In this document: positions 1-8,901 of the stretch, in pieces
Position numbering within the stretch: the first letter of the stretch is position 1
Layout of the letters: the number at the start of each line of letters is the position of its first letter
Assembly: GCF_004216755.1 (NCBI RefSeq)
Contig: NZ_SGWZ01000003.1
Coordinates: 310,001-374,000 of the forward strand
Source of the DNA: Kerstersia gyiorum
Lineage (GTDB): Bacteria > Pseudomonadota > Gammaproteobacteria > Burkholderiales > Burkholderiaceae_B
Reading direction: 5' to 3'
DNA length: 64,000 nt
Program-made: the position numbers and the translations under genes
Notes under the pieces: model-generated
What the model was told of the DNA's origin: nothing
The model's database searches: none
What the model saw: only the letters and a program-made list of their open reading frames with translations

Positions 1-1818
1 GGTTTTGGCGCCCGCTCCACCTTCGGGGTACGCGGCGTGCGCATCTACGTGGACGGGATTCCGGCCACCATGCCCGACGGCCAGGCACAGTTGTCCAATA
101 TCGACCTGACATCAGCCAGCACCGTGGAAGTGCTGCGCGGCCCGTACTCGGCGTTGTACGGCAACTCCTCCGGTGGCGTCCTGATGGTGGAAACCGCCAA
201 GGGCAGCGGCACGCTGCGCCCGGCCGCGAGCCTGACAACAGGCAGCTATGGACTGCGCCGCTACGGTCTGCAGGCCGGCGCTGCCACGGAATCCAGCGTG
301 GGCCTGACCAACTACAACGTCAGCGCCAGCCGCCAGACGCTGGACGGATGGCGCGACCATAGCGAAATGAGCAAGAACCAGGGCAACGCCAGGCTTGATT
401 TCGCATTCGCGGATGCCAGCCGCCTGAGTCTGCTGGCCAGCTATGCGCTGATTCATGCCGACGACCCGCTGGGCCTGAGCGCCGAAGACGTGGAAAACGA
501 TCCTCGCGGCGTCACGCCCAATGCACTCAAGTTCAATACCCGCAAAAGCACCCGGCAATCCCAGATCGGCCTGCGCTATGAAAAGTCGCTGTCTACTGAC
601 ACGCAGTTGCAGGCCATGGTTTATGCCGGCGAACGCCGCACCGTCCAGTACCAGGCGATCCCTCCTGCAACCCAGAAACCTGCCACGCACGCAGGCGGCG
701 TCATCGACCTGGAACGCGGATTTGCCGGTATCGACCTGCGCGCCACGCACCAGGCCAGCCTGCTGGGGCAGCCGCTGTCCGTGACCATCGGGGGCGCCTA
801 TGATCATATGAACGAAGACCGGCGCGGCTATGAAAACTTCCAGGGCAGCGCCACCGCCCCGACTGACCTGGGCACGCGTGGCGAACTGCGCCGCAAGGAA
901 CGCAACACCTTGCGCGACATGGATGTCTACCTGCAGGCCGGCTGGGACATCAGCGACCGCTGGCTGCTGGAAGGCGGTCTGCGCCGCAGTGAAGTGCGTT
1001 TCCGGTCCCGCGACCGCTACCTGGAAAATGGCGACGACAGCGGCAAGAGCTCCTACAGCGCCTGGCTGCCGGTCTTTGCGGCACGCTATGCGCTAGGCGC
1101 GGACAGCAGCCTGTACGCGTCGTTCGGCAAGGGTTTCGAAACCCCGACTTTCAATGAGATTTCCTATCGCCCGGATGGCTCCGGCGGCCTGAATCTGGCG
1201 CTGCGCCCGTCCACCAGCCGCAACTACGAGATCGGTGCCAAGACCGGCAGCCTGGGCGGTCTGCTGACCGCCGCGCTGTTTCGCATAGATACACAAGATG
1301 AAATCGTCAGCGCCGGCAGCAGCGGCGGCCGCGCCACCTTCCGCAATGCCGGCAAGACGCGCCGCAATGGCGCTGAACTGTCCTGGCAGGCTTTCCTGGT
1401 GCAGGATCTGCAATTCACCTTGAGCTATACCTACCTGGATGCTGCCTTCCGCCATTCCGGTCAGGGCAGCGACGGCAAGCGCATTCCAGGCGTCGCCCGC
1501 CATAACGGCTATGCCGGGCTGCGCTGGATGCCGGAACAGGGCTGGCAGGCCGGTGCGGAATGGCGCGCCATGGGCAATATCGAAGCCAATACCGCCAACA
1601 GCGCGCACGCACCGGGATACGCCGTAGCGGCGCTCTACACCGGCTACAGGATCACCCGTAACGCCTGGGACCTGGACCTGCTGGCCCGGGTCGACAACCT
1701 GTTCGACAAGCGCTACATCGGTTCGGTGATCGTCAACGAAAGCAACAGCCGCTATTACGAGCCTGCGGCCGGCCGCAACTGGACCTTCATGATCAACGCG
1801 GGATACCGGTTCCAGTAG
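1..1818 (+). CDS. TonB-dependent outer-membrane receptor, 5' truncated
   Basis: The reading frame is open from base 1, so the true start lies outside the window and the internal GTG at 37 is not a start. The remaining 605 residues hold the second half of the plug (DGIPATMPDGQAQ, then EVLRGPYSALYGNSSGG) and a complete 22-strand-type barrel ending in GYRFQ. Receptors of this family bind a metal chelate or cofactor at the cell surface and import it with TonB-ExbBD energy. The plug wording, especially the YVDGIPATMPDGQ segment, is closest to what I recall of the YncD/PqqU subgroup; the ligand is not deducible from sequence. A chelate ABC importer lies 1 kb downstream, so a shared substrate is possible but unproven. 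Confidence 0.93.
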   Translation, partial: GFGARSTFGVRGVRIYVDGIPATMPDGQAQLSNIDLTSASTVEVLRGPYSALYGNSSGGVLMVETAKGSGTLRPAASLTTGSYGLRRYGLQAGAATESSVGLTNYNVSASRQTLDGWRDHSEMSKNQGNARLDFAFADASRLSLLASYALIHADDPLGLSAEDVENDPRGVTPNALKFNTRKSTRQSQIGLRYEKSLSTDTQLQAMVYAGERRTVQYQAIPPATQKPATHAGGVIDLERGFAGIDLRATHQASLLGQPLSVTIGGAYDHMNEDRRGYENFQGSATAPTDLGTRGELRRKERNTLRDMDVYLQAGWDISDRWLLEGGLRRSEVRFRSRDRYLENGDDSGKSSYSAWLPVFAARYALGADSSLYASFGKGFETPTFNEISYRPDGSGGLNLALRPSTSRNYEIGAKTGSLGGLLTAALFRIDTQDEIVSAGSSGGRATFRNAGKTRRNGAELSWQAFLVQDLQFTLSYTYLDAAFRHSGQGSDGKRIPGVARHNGYAGLRWMPEQGWQAGAEWRAMGNIEANTANSAHAPGYAVAALYTGYRITRNAWDLDLLARVDNLFDKRYIGSVIVNESNSRYYEPAAGRNWTFMINAGYRFQ

Positions 1819-1837
1819 CGGCAGCGGCGCAAGCGCT

Positions 1838-2101
1838 TCAATCCTTTAGCGCTTGCGCCAGCAGGGTATCTAGCAATTCGTTGACACCCACGCCCTCGGC
1901 CTGCGCCCTGGCCCGTAACGCGTCGATGACAGGCTGGCGCAACTTGACGGGGAAGGACACCAGTCCGGCAGCCTGATCCAGCCGCCGCTGTTCGCGGCGG
2001 TCCAGGACAGCAGCGCCAGCATAGCGCCCAGGCGGCACGGCCGCCTGCATTTTGCCCATGAGCTTCAGGGCCTTGTTTTTTTCTAGGTCGGTTTTTTTCA
2101 T
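1838..2101 (-). CDS. Small ribbon-helix-helix-like protein of unknown role
   Basis: An 87-residue basic protein. I start it at the ATG giving MKKTDLEKNKALK; a longer reading from 2140 adds an unlikely Arg/Trp-rich leader. The C-terminal 40 residues (SFPVKLRQPVIDALRARA, then VNELLDTLLAQAL) look like a strand followed by two helices, the pattern of CopG/Arc-type DNA-binding proteins or antitoxins. No toxin partner is visible next to it. It ends 20 bp past the receptor gene and is convergent with it. Function unknown; the family call is an inference from the pattern only. Confidence 0.6.
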   Translation of the reverse strand: MKKTDLEKNKALKLMGKMQAAVPPGRYAGAAVLDRREQRRLDQAAGLVSFPVKLRQPVIDALRARAQAEGVGVNELLDTLLAQALKD

Positions 2102-2268
2102 CGGAGATCCGCAAAAGTGGCGCATTCGCCACCGGCGCACTGTAGCTCAAGGCGCCTGGGCGCGCCATGGAAATAAACGGCCCAGGCCGTCCCGCCCGGC
2201 CACGGACTTGCCGATACCACGCCGGATGCGACAATTCTGGCCTTGCCCACCCCAAGGAACATCCCGCG

Positions 2269-2793
2269 ATGATTGCCATCCGTCCAGCAGACACGGCCCT
2301 CGTGCCCGCGCTCCAGGCCATAGAACGCTCGGCCGCCCAGGCCTTCCTGCAAATTCCCGATCTCGCCTGGCTGGCGGACGGCGATGCCATGCCTGAGGAG
2401 CGCCACCGAGCATTCATCCGCCAGGGCACGGAGTGGGTGGCGCTGGATGCCGACGGCCAGGCTGCCGGTTTCCTTTGTGCCGAAATTACAGGCAAGGAAC
2501 TACACATCTGGGAACTCTCTGTCAGCCTCACTCACCAGGGCCAGGGGCTGGGCCGGGCGCTGCTGGCCCATGCCATCGACACCGCGCGCAGCCGCGGGCT
2601 GCGCTGTCTCACACTGACGACATTCCGCGACGTGCCCTGGAACGCACCGTTCTACCAGCGCCTGGGCTTCGATCCCGTGCCAGCAGCGGCGCTGGACACG
2701 CGGTTGGCGGCAATCCTGCAGGAAGAAGCCGCCCATGGCCTGCCTGCCGGCCGGCGCTGCGCCATGCGCCTGGCGCTGTCCGGCCAGGGCTGA
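2269..2793 (+). CDS. GNAT-family N-acetyltransferase
   Basis: 174 residues starting MIAIRPADTALVPAL; AAGGAAC lies about 8 bases upstream of the ATG, which favours this start over an upstream in-frame ATG at 2167. The acetyl-CoA pyrophosphate loop is seen as HQGQGLGRALL, preceded by the beta-4 strand IWELSVS, and the C-terminal NAPFYQRLGF is the usual GNAT end motif. The substrate (amine, antibiotic or protein) cannot be read from sequence. The gene converges with the ABC ATPase gene, with a single base between the stop codons. Confidence 0.88.
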   Translation: MIAIRPADTALVPALQAIERSAAQAFLQIPDLAWLADGDAMPEERHRAFIRQGTEWVALDADGQAAGFLCAEITGKELHIWELSVSLTHQGQGLGRALLAHAIDTARSRGLRCLTLTTFRDVPWNAPFYQRLGFDPVPAAALDTRLAAILQEEAAHGLPAGRRCAMRLALSGQG

Positions 2794-2794
2794 A

Positions 2795-3694
2795 TCACGC
2801 GCCCGCCGCCCTGGCGGTATCCTGGCGGCTGCCGGTACTGGCGATGGGCACAACCATCGGCGTATGGGTCACGGGGTCGTCGATCACCACCGAACTCAGG
2901 CCGAAAACCTCCTCGACCACTGCGGGCGTCACGACCTCGTGCGGATGGCCCGATGCGACGATCCGCCCGGCCTTCATCGCAATGATGTGATCGGCATAGC
3001 GCGCCGCCTGGTTCAAGTCGTGCAGCACCATGACCAGCGTGCGCCCTTCGGTACGGTTGAGCCGCTGGCAAAGATCCAGCACCTCGATCTGATGCGCGAT
3101 ATCCAGATACGTCGTCGGTTCGTCCAGCAACATGATGGGCGTGTCCTGCGCCAGCACCATGGCCAGCCAGACACGCTGGCGCTGGCCGCCCGACAACTCA
3201 TCCACCGCACGCTCCGCCAGCATTTCCACGTGTGCGGCTGCCATCGCCTTGCTTACCGCCGCTTCGTCTTCCACGGACCATTGCTGCAACATGGTCTGGT
3301 GCGGGAAACGCCCGCGCGCCACCAGGTCCGCCACGCAAATGCCCGAGGGCGCCACCGCGCTCTGCGGCAGCAGGCCCAACTGGCGCGCCACGGCCTTGGG
3401 CGCATAGCTGCGGATATCCTTGCCATGCAACAGCACCTGGCCGCTCACAGGAACCAGGAGGCGCGATAACGCGCGCAGCAACGTCGATTTGCCGCAGGCA
3501 TTGGGGCCGACGATCACCGTCACCTTGCCGGCCGGAATATCAACGGTCAGGTTTTCCGCGATCAGGCGCGATTCATAGCGCAGGGTCAGGGCCTCGCCGC
3601 GCAGCGGAGACGTGCCGGCCGCAGAAGCCGCGGCGGCAATGCCGGCAGATGCCGGTGACGAAGAGAAATGGCTGGCACCCTGGCCTGTGGTCAT
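2795..3694 (-). CDS. Iron-chelate ABC transporter ATP-binding protein (FepC/FecE type)
   Basis: 299-residue cytoplasmic ATPase that drives import of a ferric siderophore, heme or cobalamin-type ligand. Visible motifs: Walker A GPNACGKST (63-71), Q-loop LLPQS, signature LSGGQ (167-171), Walker B IMLLDEP (187-193) and the switch His in VLHDLN (H225). The first ~30 residues are Ala/Ser-rich and precede the domain, so a shorter start is possible. It is divergent from the binding protein and two permease genes, a common layout in this family. A Fur-box-like site lies in the shared promoter. Confidence 0.93.
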   Translation of the reverse strand: MTTGQGASHFSSSPASAGIAAAASAAGTSPLRGEALTLRYESRLIAENLTVDIPAGKVTVIVGPNACGKSTLLRALSRLLVPVSGQVLLHGKDIRSYAPKAVARQLGLLPQSAVAPSGICVADLVARGRFPHQTMLQQWSVEDEAAVSKAMAAAHVEMLAERAVDELSGGQRQRVWLAMVLAQDTPIMLLDEPTTYLDIAHQIEVLDLCQRLNRTEGRTLVMVLHDLNQAARYADHIIAMKAGRIVASGHPHEVVTPAVVEEVFGLSSVVIDDPVTHTPMVVPIASTGSRQDTARAAGA

Positions 3695-3737
3695 AGAGTC
3701 CTATCCTGCCGGACCAGACGCCCCGCAGCCGGTCCAT

Positions 3738-3756
3738 CATAATGAAAAACATTACA
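3738..3756. promoter_or_regulatory. Fur-box-like site in divergent promoter
   Basis: CATAATGAAAAACATTACA matches 14 of 19 positions of the classical Fur consensus GATAATGATAATCATTATC. It lies between the ATPase gene (minus strand) and the binding-protein gene (plus strand), where Fur-Fe would repress both. The match is counted by eye; occupancy is inferred. Confidence 0.6.
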
Positions 3757-3822
3757 ATTATAGATACTGCAAGTGCCTGCCGCCCGGCGCCAGGCTTCCT
3801 GATCCTATTGCCCGGAATATCA

Positions 3823-4800
3823 ATGCGCACGAAGAAATCCCTTGCCGCATTCGGCCTGATGCTGATGGCCCTGCTCATGCTGCTGGCTCGCCCGGCACAG
3901 GCCGGAACCGAGGCTGCGGCCGAAGCCGCCACGGCGTCCCAGCCCTGGCCCCGTGACTTCCACAATGCCGACGGCAGTATCACGCATATTCCTGCCCAGC
4001 CCAAGCGCATTCTTTCCACCACGCCCACCATCACCGGCACCCTGCTGGCCATAGATGCGCCCGTCGTGGCCAGCGCCACGGCAGCCAATGGCCAGTTCTT
4101 CGCCCAATGGGCCGAGGTAGCCAAGGCACGCAACCTGGAAAAAGCCTGGCCCGCCGGCCGTGTGGACCTTGAAACCGCCTATGCCTACGCACCCGACCTG
4201 ATCGTGGTAGCGACCAGCGGCGCCGATTCCGCGCTCGAGCATATCGCCAGCCTGCGCCAGATCGCCCCGACCATCGTACTCGACTATGGCCGGCGATCCT
4301 GGCAGGACCTGGCTCGTCAGTTGGCCGAAGCCACCGGCCTGGAACATCAGGCCGAAGCCAGAATCGAGGCCTTCGATCAGCTTGTTGCCGACGCGCGCGA
4401 CAAGATCAAGCTGCCGGCAGGCCAGGCCAACATCATCAGCTATAACGGCGCCTCCATGGAAAACCCGCTGGGCACCCGCACCGGCGCGCATGGCCGCCTG
4501 CTGCAGGCGCTGGGCTTCGACATCGAGGCCCCGAACCCGGCCTGGCAGAGCAATGCCGACGTCAACCACGACTTCATCTGGGCGCCCTATGAAAAGCTGC
4601 CCCAGCTGAAGGCGGAAACCACCTTCCTGTTGCGCGTGGGCGATGAACGCCGCGATGCCTTCCTCAAGGACCCGGTGCTGGCCAACCTGCCCTCGGTGAA
4701 ATCGGGCCAGGTCTATGGCCTGGGCGCGAACTCATTTCGCATCGACTATTACAGCGCCACGGAAATCGTCAACGACATGGTGAAGCGGTTTGGCCAGTAA
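3823..4800 (+). CDS. Periplasmic iron-chelate-binding protein (FepB type)
   Basis: 325 residues. The ATG at 3823 begins a good Sec signal peptide, MRTKKSLAAFGLMLM with hydrophobic core ending LLARPAQAG. An in-frame ATG at 3742 would add 27 residues ahead of it and overlaps the Fur-box-like site, so it is unlikely. The mature protein has the two-lobe class III binding fold (Peripla_BP_2): an N-lobe starting with KRILSTTPT, a long connecting helix and a C-lobe with SGQVYGLG. It captures the ferric chelate released by an outer-membrane receptor and passes it to the permeases encoded next. It overlaps the following permease start by 11 bases. Confidence 0.9.
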   Translation: MRTKKSLAAFGLMLMALLMLLARPAQAGTEAAAEAATASQPWPRDFHNADGSITHIPAQPKRILSTTPTITGTLLAIDAPVVASATAANGQFFAQWAEVAKARNLEKAWPAGRVDLETAYAYAPDLIVVATSGADSALEHIASLRQIAPTIVLDYGRRSWQDLARQLAEATGLEHQAEARIEAFDQLVADARDKIKLPAGQANIISYNGASMENPLGTRTGAHGRLLQALGFDIEAPNPAWQSNADVNHDFIWAPYEKLPQLKAETTFLLRVGDERRDAFLKDPVLANLPSVKSGQVYGLGANSFRIDYYSATEIVNDMVKRFGQ

Positions 4801-5812
4801 CCACAGCCTGCGGCGGCAGCGCCAACGGCGCAACGGCCTGCTGCTTTGCGGCGCCGTACTGCTGCTGTGCTGCATTGCCAGCCTGGCGGTGGGAACCCAG
4901 ATGCTCCCCCCGGCCCTGGCCTGGGACGCGGTGTTCCACCTGGACCCCGCCGACAACAACCAACTCATCATGCTGCACCTGCGCATTCCGCGCACGCTGC
5001 TGGCCATCCTGACGGGCTGCGCCCTGGGCGTCGCCGGCGTCATCATGCAGGCGCTGACACGCAACCCGCTCGCCGATCCCGGCATCCTGGGCGTCAATGC
5101 CGGTGCCGCCGCTGCCATCGCGCTATGCATTGCCGTGCTGGGTATCGAGGATATTTCCATCTATATGTGGTTCGGCCTGCTGGGTGCGGCCCTGGCGGGC
5201 GCCGCCGTCTATCTGCTGGGCGGCGTGCGCCACGGCGTCAACCCGGTACGGCTGGTGCTGGCCGGCGCGGCACTGACCTTCGTGCTGATGGCGATCACCC
5301 AGATCATCACGGTCAACAGCACGGACGAAGCCTTCAACCAGTTCCGCCACTGGGCGGCAGGCTCGCTGCAAGGACGCGGCTACGCAGTGCTGCTACCGGT
5401 GTCGCTGCTGATTTTCGCGGGCCTGAGCATCGCCATGACGCTGGGCAAATCCCTGGACATCGCCGCCCTGGGGCAAGACCTCAGCCATGCGCTGGGTGCG
5501 GCCACCGGGCGCGTCTGGATCCTGTCTTCCGCCGCCGTCATCGTCCTGGCTGGCGCCGCGACGGCTGCCGTCGGCCCCATCAGTTTCATCGGCCTGACCG
5601 CGCCCCACCTGGCCCGTTTCATCATCGGTCCCGACCATCGCTGGCTGTTGCCCTACGCCATGCTGCTGTCCGCCATCCTGATGCTGGCGGCAGACATCCT
5701 GGGACGCCTGATCGCGCCGCCCGGGGAGGTCGGCGTCGGCATCATGATCGCCCTCATCGGCGGCCCCTTCTTCGTGGCGCTGGTGCGCCGACGCAAAATC
5801 GCCCAGCTATGA
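4790..5812 (+). CDS. FecCD-family iron-chelate permease (FepD type)
   Basis: 340-residue inner-membrane permease of the BtuC/FecCD family. The only available early start is TTG at 4790 (a TGA in the same frame at 4781 excludes anything upstream), overlapping the binding-protein stop; this suggests translational coupling. Typical features: LRIPRTLLAILTGCALGVAG after the first segment, LTRNPLADPGILGVNAGA, and near the C-terminus FIGLTAPHLARFIIGPDHR, the cytoplasmic coupling region. About nine to ten membrane segments. Pairs with the next gene as the two halves of the channel. Confidence 0.92.
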   Translation: MASNHSLRRQRQRRNGLLLCGAVLLLCCIASLAVGTQMLPPALAWDAVFHLDPADNNQLIMLHLRIPRTLLAILTGCALGVAGVIMQALTRNPLADPGILGVNAGAAAAIALCIAVLGIEDISIYMWFGLLGAALAGAAVYLLGGVRHGVNPVRLVLAGAALTFVLMAITQIITVNSTDEAFNQFRHWAAGSLQGRGYAVLLPVSLLIFAGLSIAMTLGKSLDIAALGQDLSHALGAATGRVWILSSAAVIVLAGAATAAVGPISFIGLTAPHLARFIIGPDHRWLLPYAMLLSAILMLAADILGRLIAPPGEVGVGIMIALIGGPFFVALVRRRKIAQL

Positions 5813-6879
5813 ACGCAAGCTCCCCTGTTTCCCGGACGGCGCGCCGCGTGCTCAGCACGCCGGTCTGGCGCACCCGCCACGCCTCATTCGTCATGCAGCC
5901 CCGGCTGGCCGTCGTGACCTGCCTGCTGCTGCTCCTGATCCTGGCCTGCGCTGCCTTCGCCATGAGCAGCGGCCGCGTCGCGCTGTCGCTCGGACAAGTG
6001 GCGGATATCCTGCTGGGCCGGGGCGACGGCGGCATGGGCGAGCGCATTGTGCTGAACATCCGCCTGCCGCGCGTGCTGACCGCGATCTTCGCAGGTGCCG
6101 CGCTGGGCATATCGGGAGCGGTGTTCCAATCGGTATCCCGCAATGCGCTGGGCTCACCAGACGTGATCGGATTCACCACGGGTGCTGCCACGGGTGCGCT
6201 GATGCAGATCATCGTCTTCGACCAAGGCAGCCTGGCCGTTGCCTTGTCGGCCGTGCTCGGCGGCCTGTTCACCGCCGCCGCCGTCTACCTGCTGGCCTTG
6301 CGTGGCGGTGCCGTTGGCGGCTACCGCCTGGTGCTGGTCGGTATCGGTGTCGGTGCGATTCTCAATGCGCTCAATGGCCTGATGCTGGTCAAGGGCAAGC
6401 TGGACAATGCAGTGATGGCCAATCTGTGGCTGGCCGGATCGCTGGATGCCCGTACCTGGCAACACGTACTGCCGGTCATGATAGGCACCCTGGTGCTGAT
6501 TCCGCTGATCCTGCTGTCGGCACGCACCCTGCACCTGACCGAGATGGGCGACGACCTCGCCAGCCAGCTGGGCATACGCGTGGAACGCACCCGCGTATTG
6601 ATGATCACCTACGCCGTCATCCTGGCGGCACTGGCCACCGGGGCGGCCGGCCCCATCGCCTTTGTCGCCCTGGCGGCACCGCAACTGGCACTGCGCCTGA
6701 CCCGCGCACGCCACCTGCCCGTCATCAGCGCTGCAGCCATGGGCGCATTGCTGCTGGTGGTCGCCGACCTGCTGATCCAGCATATCCCGCTGGCCATGGC
6801 CATTCCCATCGGGCGCATGACAGGCATCGTCGGCGGCGTCTACCTGCTCTGGCTGCTGACGCGCTCCCGGCAGGTGTGA
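5809..6879 (+). CDS. FecCD-family iron-chelate permease (FepG type)
   Basis: 356 residues, starting at an ATG that overlaps the upstream TGA (ATGA). The frame also reads through from 4846, but that upstream part is an out-of-frame shadow of the first permease, not a fusion. Family marks: LNIRLPRVLTAIFAGAALG, VSRNALGSPDVIGFTTGA, and FVALAAPQLALRL. Second half of the heterodimeric inner-membrane channel of the chelate importer. A 40-residue Ser/Arg-rich N-terminus precedes the first membrane segment; a later ATG (MQPRLAVVT) could be the real start. Confidence 0.9.
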   Translation: MNASSPVSRTARRVLSTPVWRTRHASFVMQPRLAVVTCLLLLLILACAAFAMSSGRVALSLGQVADILLGRGDGGMGERIVLNIRLPRVLTAIFAGAALGISGAVFQSVSRNALGSPDVIGFTTGAATGALMQIIVFDQGSLAVALSAVLGGLFTAAAVYLLALRGGAVGGYRLVLVGIGVGAILNALNGLMLVKGKLDNAVMANLWLAGSLDARTWQHVLPVMIGTLVLIPLILLSARTLHLTEMGDDLASQLGIRVERTRVLMITYAVILAALATGAAGPIAFVALAAPQLALRLTRARHLPVISAAAMGALLLVVADLLIQHIPLAMAIPIGRMTGIVGGVYLLWLLTRSRQV

Positions 6880-6882
6880 ACC

Positions 6883-6925
6883 AAAAACAGCCAGGCCGGG
6901 CAGGCTATCTTCCTGCCCGGCCTGG
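6883..6925 (-). terminator. Intrinsic terminator of the EF-hand gene
   Basis: Perfect 14-bp inverted repeat (6891-6904 with 6912-6925, 7-base loop). Read on the minus strand the stem is followed by CTGTTTTTGG, a T-run, so it ends transcription from the minus-strand EF-hand gene. It may also slow plus-strand readthrough from the permease operon. Confidence 0.75.
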
Positions 6926-7013
6926 CGGAACGCTTGCCGCCGCTATCGCCAGCGCACGGCTGCTTAACGGATTACCCGCATAACGGGGGCTGCCTGCTTG
7001 ATGGGATACCTGC

Positions 7014-7373
7014 TTAATGGGCTGCCTGGCGTGCCGCCTCGTCGTAATCGGCCATGACCTGGTTCATGAACTCGGCCCGGGTCACCTTGCCATCACGATT
7101 GACGTCCATGGCGGCGAACTGCTCGTCAGTCACGTTGGCCGGCAATTCGCTGCGGTCCAGCACGCCATCCTGGTTGGCATCCAGGCGCGTGAACGATGCT
7201 TCCATGAACTCCTGGTATTCCTGCCGGCTGACATCCCCGCTTTTGTCCTTGTCCAGCCTTTGCATCTGTTCCGGCGACAGTTTCAGGCCCGGCGCCACGG
7301 CAGTCTGTGCCTGCGCTGCCGTGCCGGCAGCCAGCAACACTCCCGCCAGGGTACTCAAGACGATACGCTTCAT
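7014..7373 (-). CDS. Exported EF-hand calcium-binding protein
   Basis: 119 residues. The ATG follows GAGGA at 7 bases and opens a signal peptide (MKRIVLSTLAGVLLAAGTAA) with cleavage near QAQ. Three EF-hand loops are seen: DKDKSGDVSRQE (41-52), DANQDGVLDRSE (65-76) and DVNRDGKVTRAE (90-101), each with acidic residues at loop positions 1 and 12. Probably a periplasmic Ca2+-binding protein; the partner is unknown. Single-gene unit with its own terminator. Confidence 0.88.
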   Translation of the reverse strand: MKRIVLSTLAGVLLAAGTAAQAQTAVAPGLKLSPEQMQRLDKDKSGDVSRQEYQEFMEASFTRLDANQDGVLDRSELPANVTDEQFAAMDVNRDGKVTRAEFMNQVMADYDEAARQAAH

Positions 7374-7632
7374 GTGAAAGTCCTCCTCATTGAACATGCC
7401 TGCCTGTGGCGCCGGCCTGGCGCCACCGCCCGCAAACAGTGGGGCTGCCAATCACGTTAGCACAGCCAGCCCGGGCAACGGTTTCATTGTTTTACTGAAC
7501 CTGGGGGATGGCCGCCCCTGGTTTCCCGGCGCTTGCCCGCCGCCGGAAACAGGCTATAGTCCGGATAACAAGCCCCGGCGCCGCCCGTTGGCCCGGCAAA
7601 CCGATATTTCCCGCCCTGACTAGGAGCCCGCG

Positions 7633-7890
7633 ATGAAGACAGCTACGCCTCGCATGACCAACCTGTTCCTGCAACTGGGCCTGGATGCCAGCGAATCAGG
7701 CATTGCCGACTTCATCGGCAAGCACCAGCTTCCCTCCAGCAAGCATCTGGTCGATGCCTCCTACTGGAACGATGCCCAGCGCCAGTTCCTGTCCGAGCAA
7801 TACAAATCGGACGGCGACTGGGCCATTATCATCGACCAGTTGAATGAATCCCTGCACGAGGATTCCGTACGCCGCCAGACCGGACTATGA
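7633..7890 (+). CDS. DUF2789 family protein
   Basis: 85 residues, cytoplasmic, with AGGAG 8 bases before the ATG. The sequence pattern TNLFLQLGL ... FIGKHQL ... YWNDAQRQFL ... DWAIIIDQLNESL fits the DUF2789 family of small proteobacterial proteins of unknown function, full length for the family. Monocistronic by position. Confidence 0.85.
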   Translation: MKTATPRMTNLFLQLGLDASESGIADFIGKHQLPSSKHLVDASYWNDAQRQFLSEQYKSDGDWAIIIDQLNESLHEDSVRRQTGL

Positions 7891-7997
7891 CACCCGGCAC
7901 CCTGACAGGCCGTGCCTGTCCCTGTGGACAGGCAGTCAGGGGCGGGCCGCTCATCCTGGCCTGCCTCTGACGGATTCATCTGCGGCAACCTGAGGCG

Positions 7998-8732
7998 TCA
8001 AGCCAGCAGGCGCGTGCGCAGGCGGTCCTGTGTTGCTTCGTCCAGGCCCAGGCCCTGCCCGAGGTATCGGGCAACCGACCCGAAATCCTGGCGCAGTTGG
8101 TCCAGGCCTGTCATCAGGAAGCTTTCGCGCACGCTCAGCGCGGGCAGGATGGCCTCGGCGGCAGCCTTGCCGTGTTCGGCAGCCACTGCCGCATAATTCT
8201 GCTCGATGAATGCCGTCATTCGCTGGTTGGTCAGCAGATAATCGTGCATGACGTCGTCCTGCGATACGCCAGCATGCAGTTGCAGCAACGCCGATACCCA
8301 GCCGGTCCTGTCCTTGCCGCCCGTGCAATGGTAGAGCTGGGCGTCCTCGCCATTGGCCAGTGCGCCGAACAGTTGCCCCAGCCGCTCGCGCATCCTGGCT
8401 TCCTGCACCATATCGCGCTGCAGCTGCTCCATCGCCGCCACGGTATCTGCTGCCGAGGACAAGGTGCCGAACACCACGTTGTCTTCCCCGAGGACATTGA
8501 TCTGCACGTAAGCCGCACCTGCCGGCAGGACATCCGGCTGGCGCGCCACTTCCGAGGGCGTACGCAGGTCATAGATGGCGCTCAGGCCCAGGCTGTCCAG
8601 CAGGCCGGCCCGGCCGTCTGCCTGAGACAGCGCATTGGAACGATAGAACACGCCACGCCGCAGGCGATGCCCGCCTGCGGCGACATAGGTACTGGCGGCA
8701 TCCACGCCGGCCACATCACGAAGGTTATCCAC
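7998..8732 (-). CDS. Tyrosine/dual-specificity protein phosphatase
   Basis: 244 residues with a GTG start (MDNLRDVAG). Carries the Cys-phosphatase P-loop HCTGGKDRTG, the HC(X)5R signature with catalytic Cys136 and Arg142, and the upstream IYDLRTPSE general-acid region. The layout (LRDVAG ... RRGVFYRSNAL near the start) is that of the bacterial Y_phosphatase3/IphP-like group, which act on phosphotyrosine or phospholipid headgroups. No signal peptide, so presumably cytoplasmic. No partner kinase in the window. Confidence 0.9.
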   Translation of the reverse strand: MDNLRDVAGVDAASTYVAAGGHRLRRGVFYRSNALSQADGRAGLLDSLGLSAIYDLRTPSEVARQPDVLPAGAAYVQINVLGEDNVVFGTLSSAADTVAAMEQLQRDMVQEARMRERLGQLFGALANGEDAQLYHCTGGKDRTGWVSALLQLHAGVSQDDVMHDYLLTNQRMTAFIEQNYAAVAAEHGKAAAEAILPALSVRESFLMTGLDQLRQDFGSVARYLGQGLGLDEATQDRLRTRLLA

Positions 8733-8901
8733 GGAACCACCCTGGAAAAAAGAAGAAACTTAACATAGCCTGATGACCTGCCTGCCCGACAGGAATCCAG
8801 GCAGCATTGACCCTGCTCCGGGAGGGCATCAAGAACGCCCGCTGCGAAAACATGCGTTATGCTCCCGCCTTCGTTCCCGGATATTTGAATAAGGAATATA
8901 G

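Noticed and set aside
1838..2101. Toxin-antitoxin pair
   Set aside because: The small protein looks like a ribbon-helix-helix protein, but no adjacent toxin gene is visible; the neighbouring GNAT gene is on the other strand and not of the toxin-antitoxin (TacT-like) arrangement.
4846..5808. Apparent 677-aa fusion reading into the second permease
   Set aside because: The first part is Arg/Pro/His-rich and out of frame with the clear FecCD permease at 4790-5812; the true second permease starts at the ATGA overlap at 5809.
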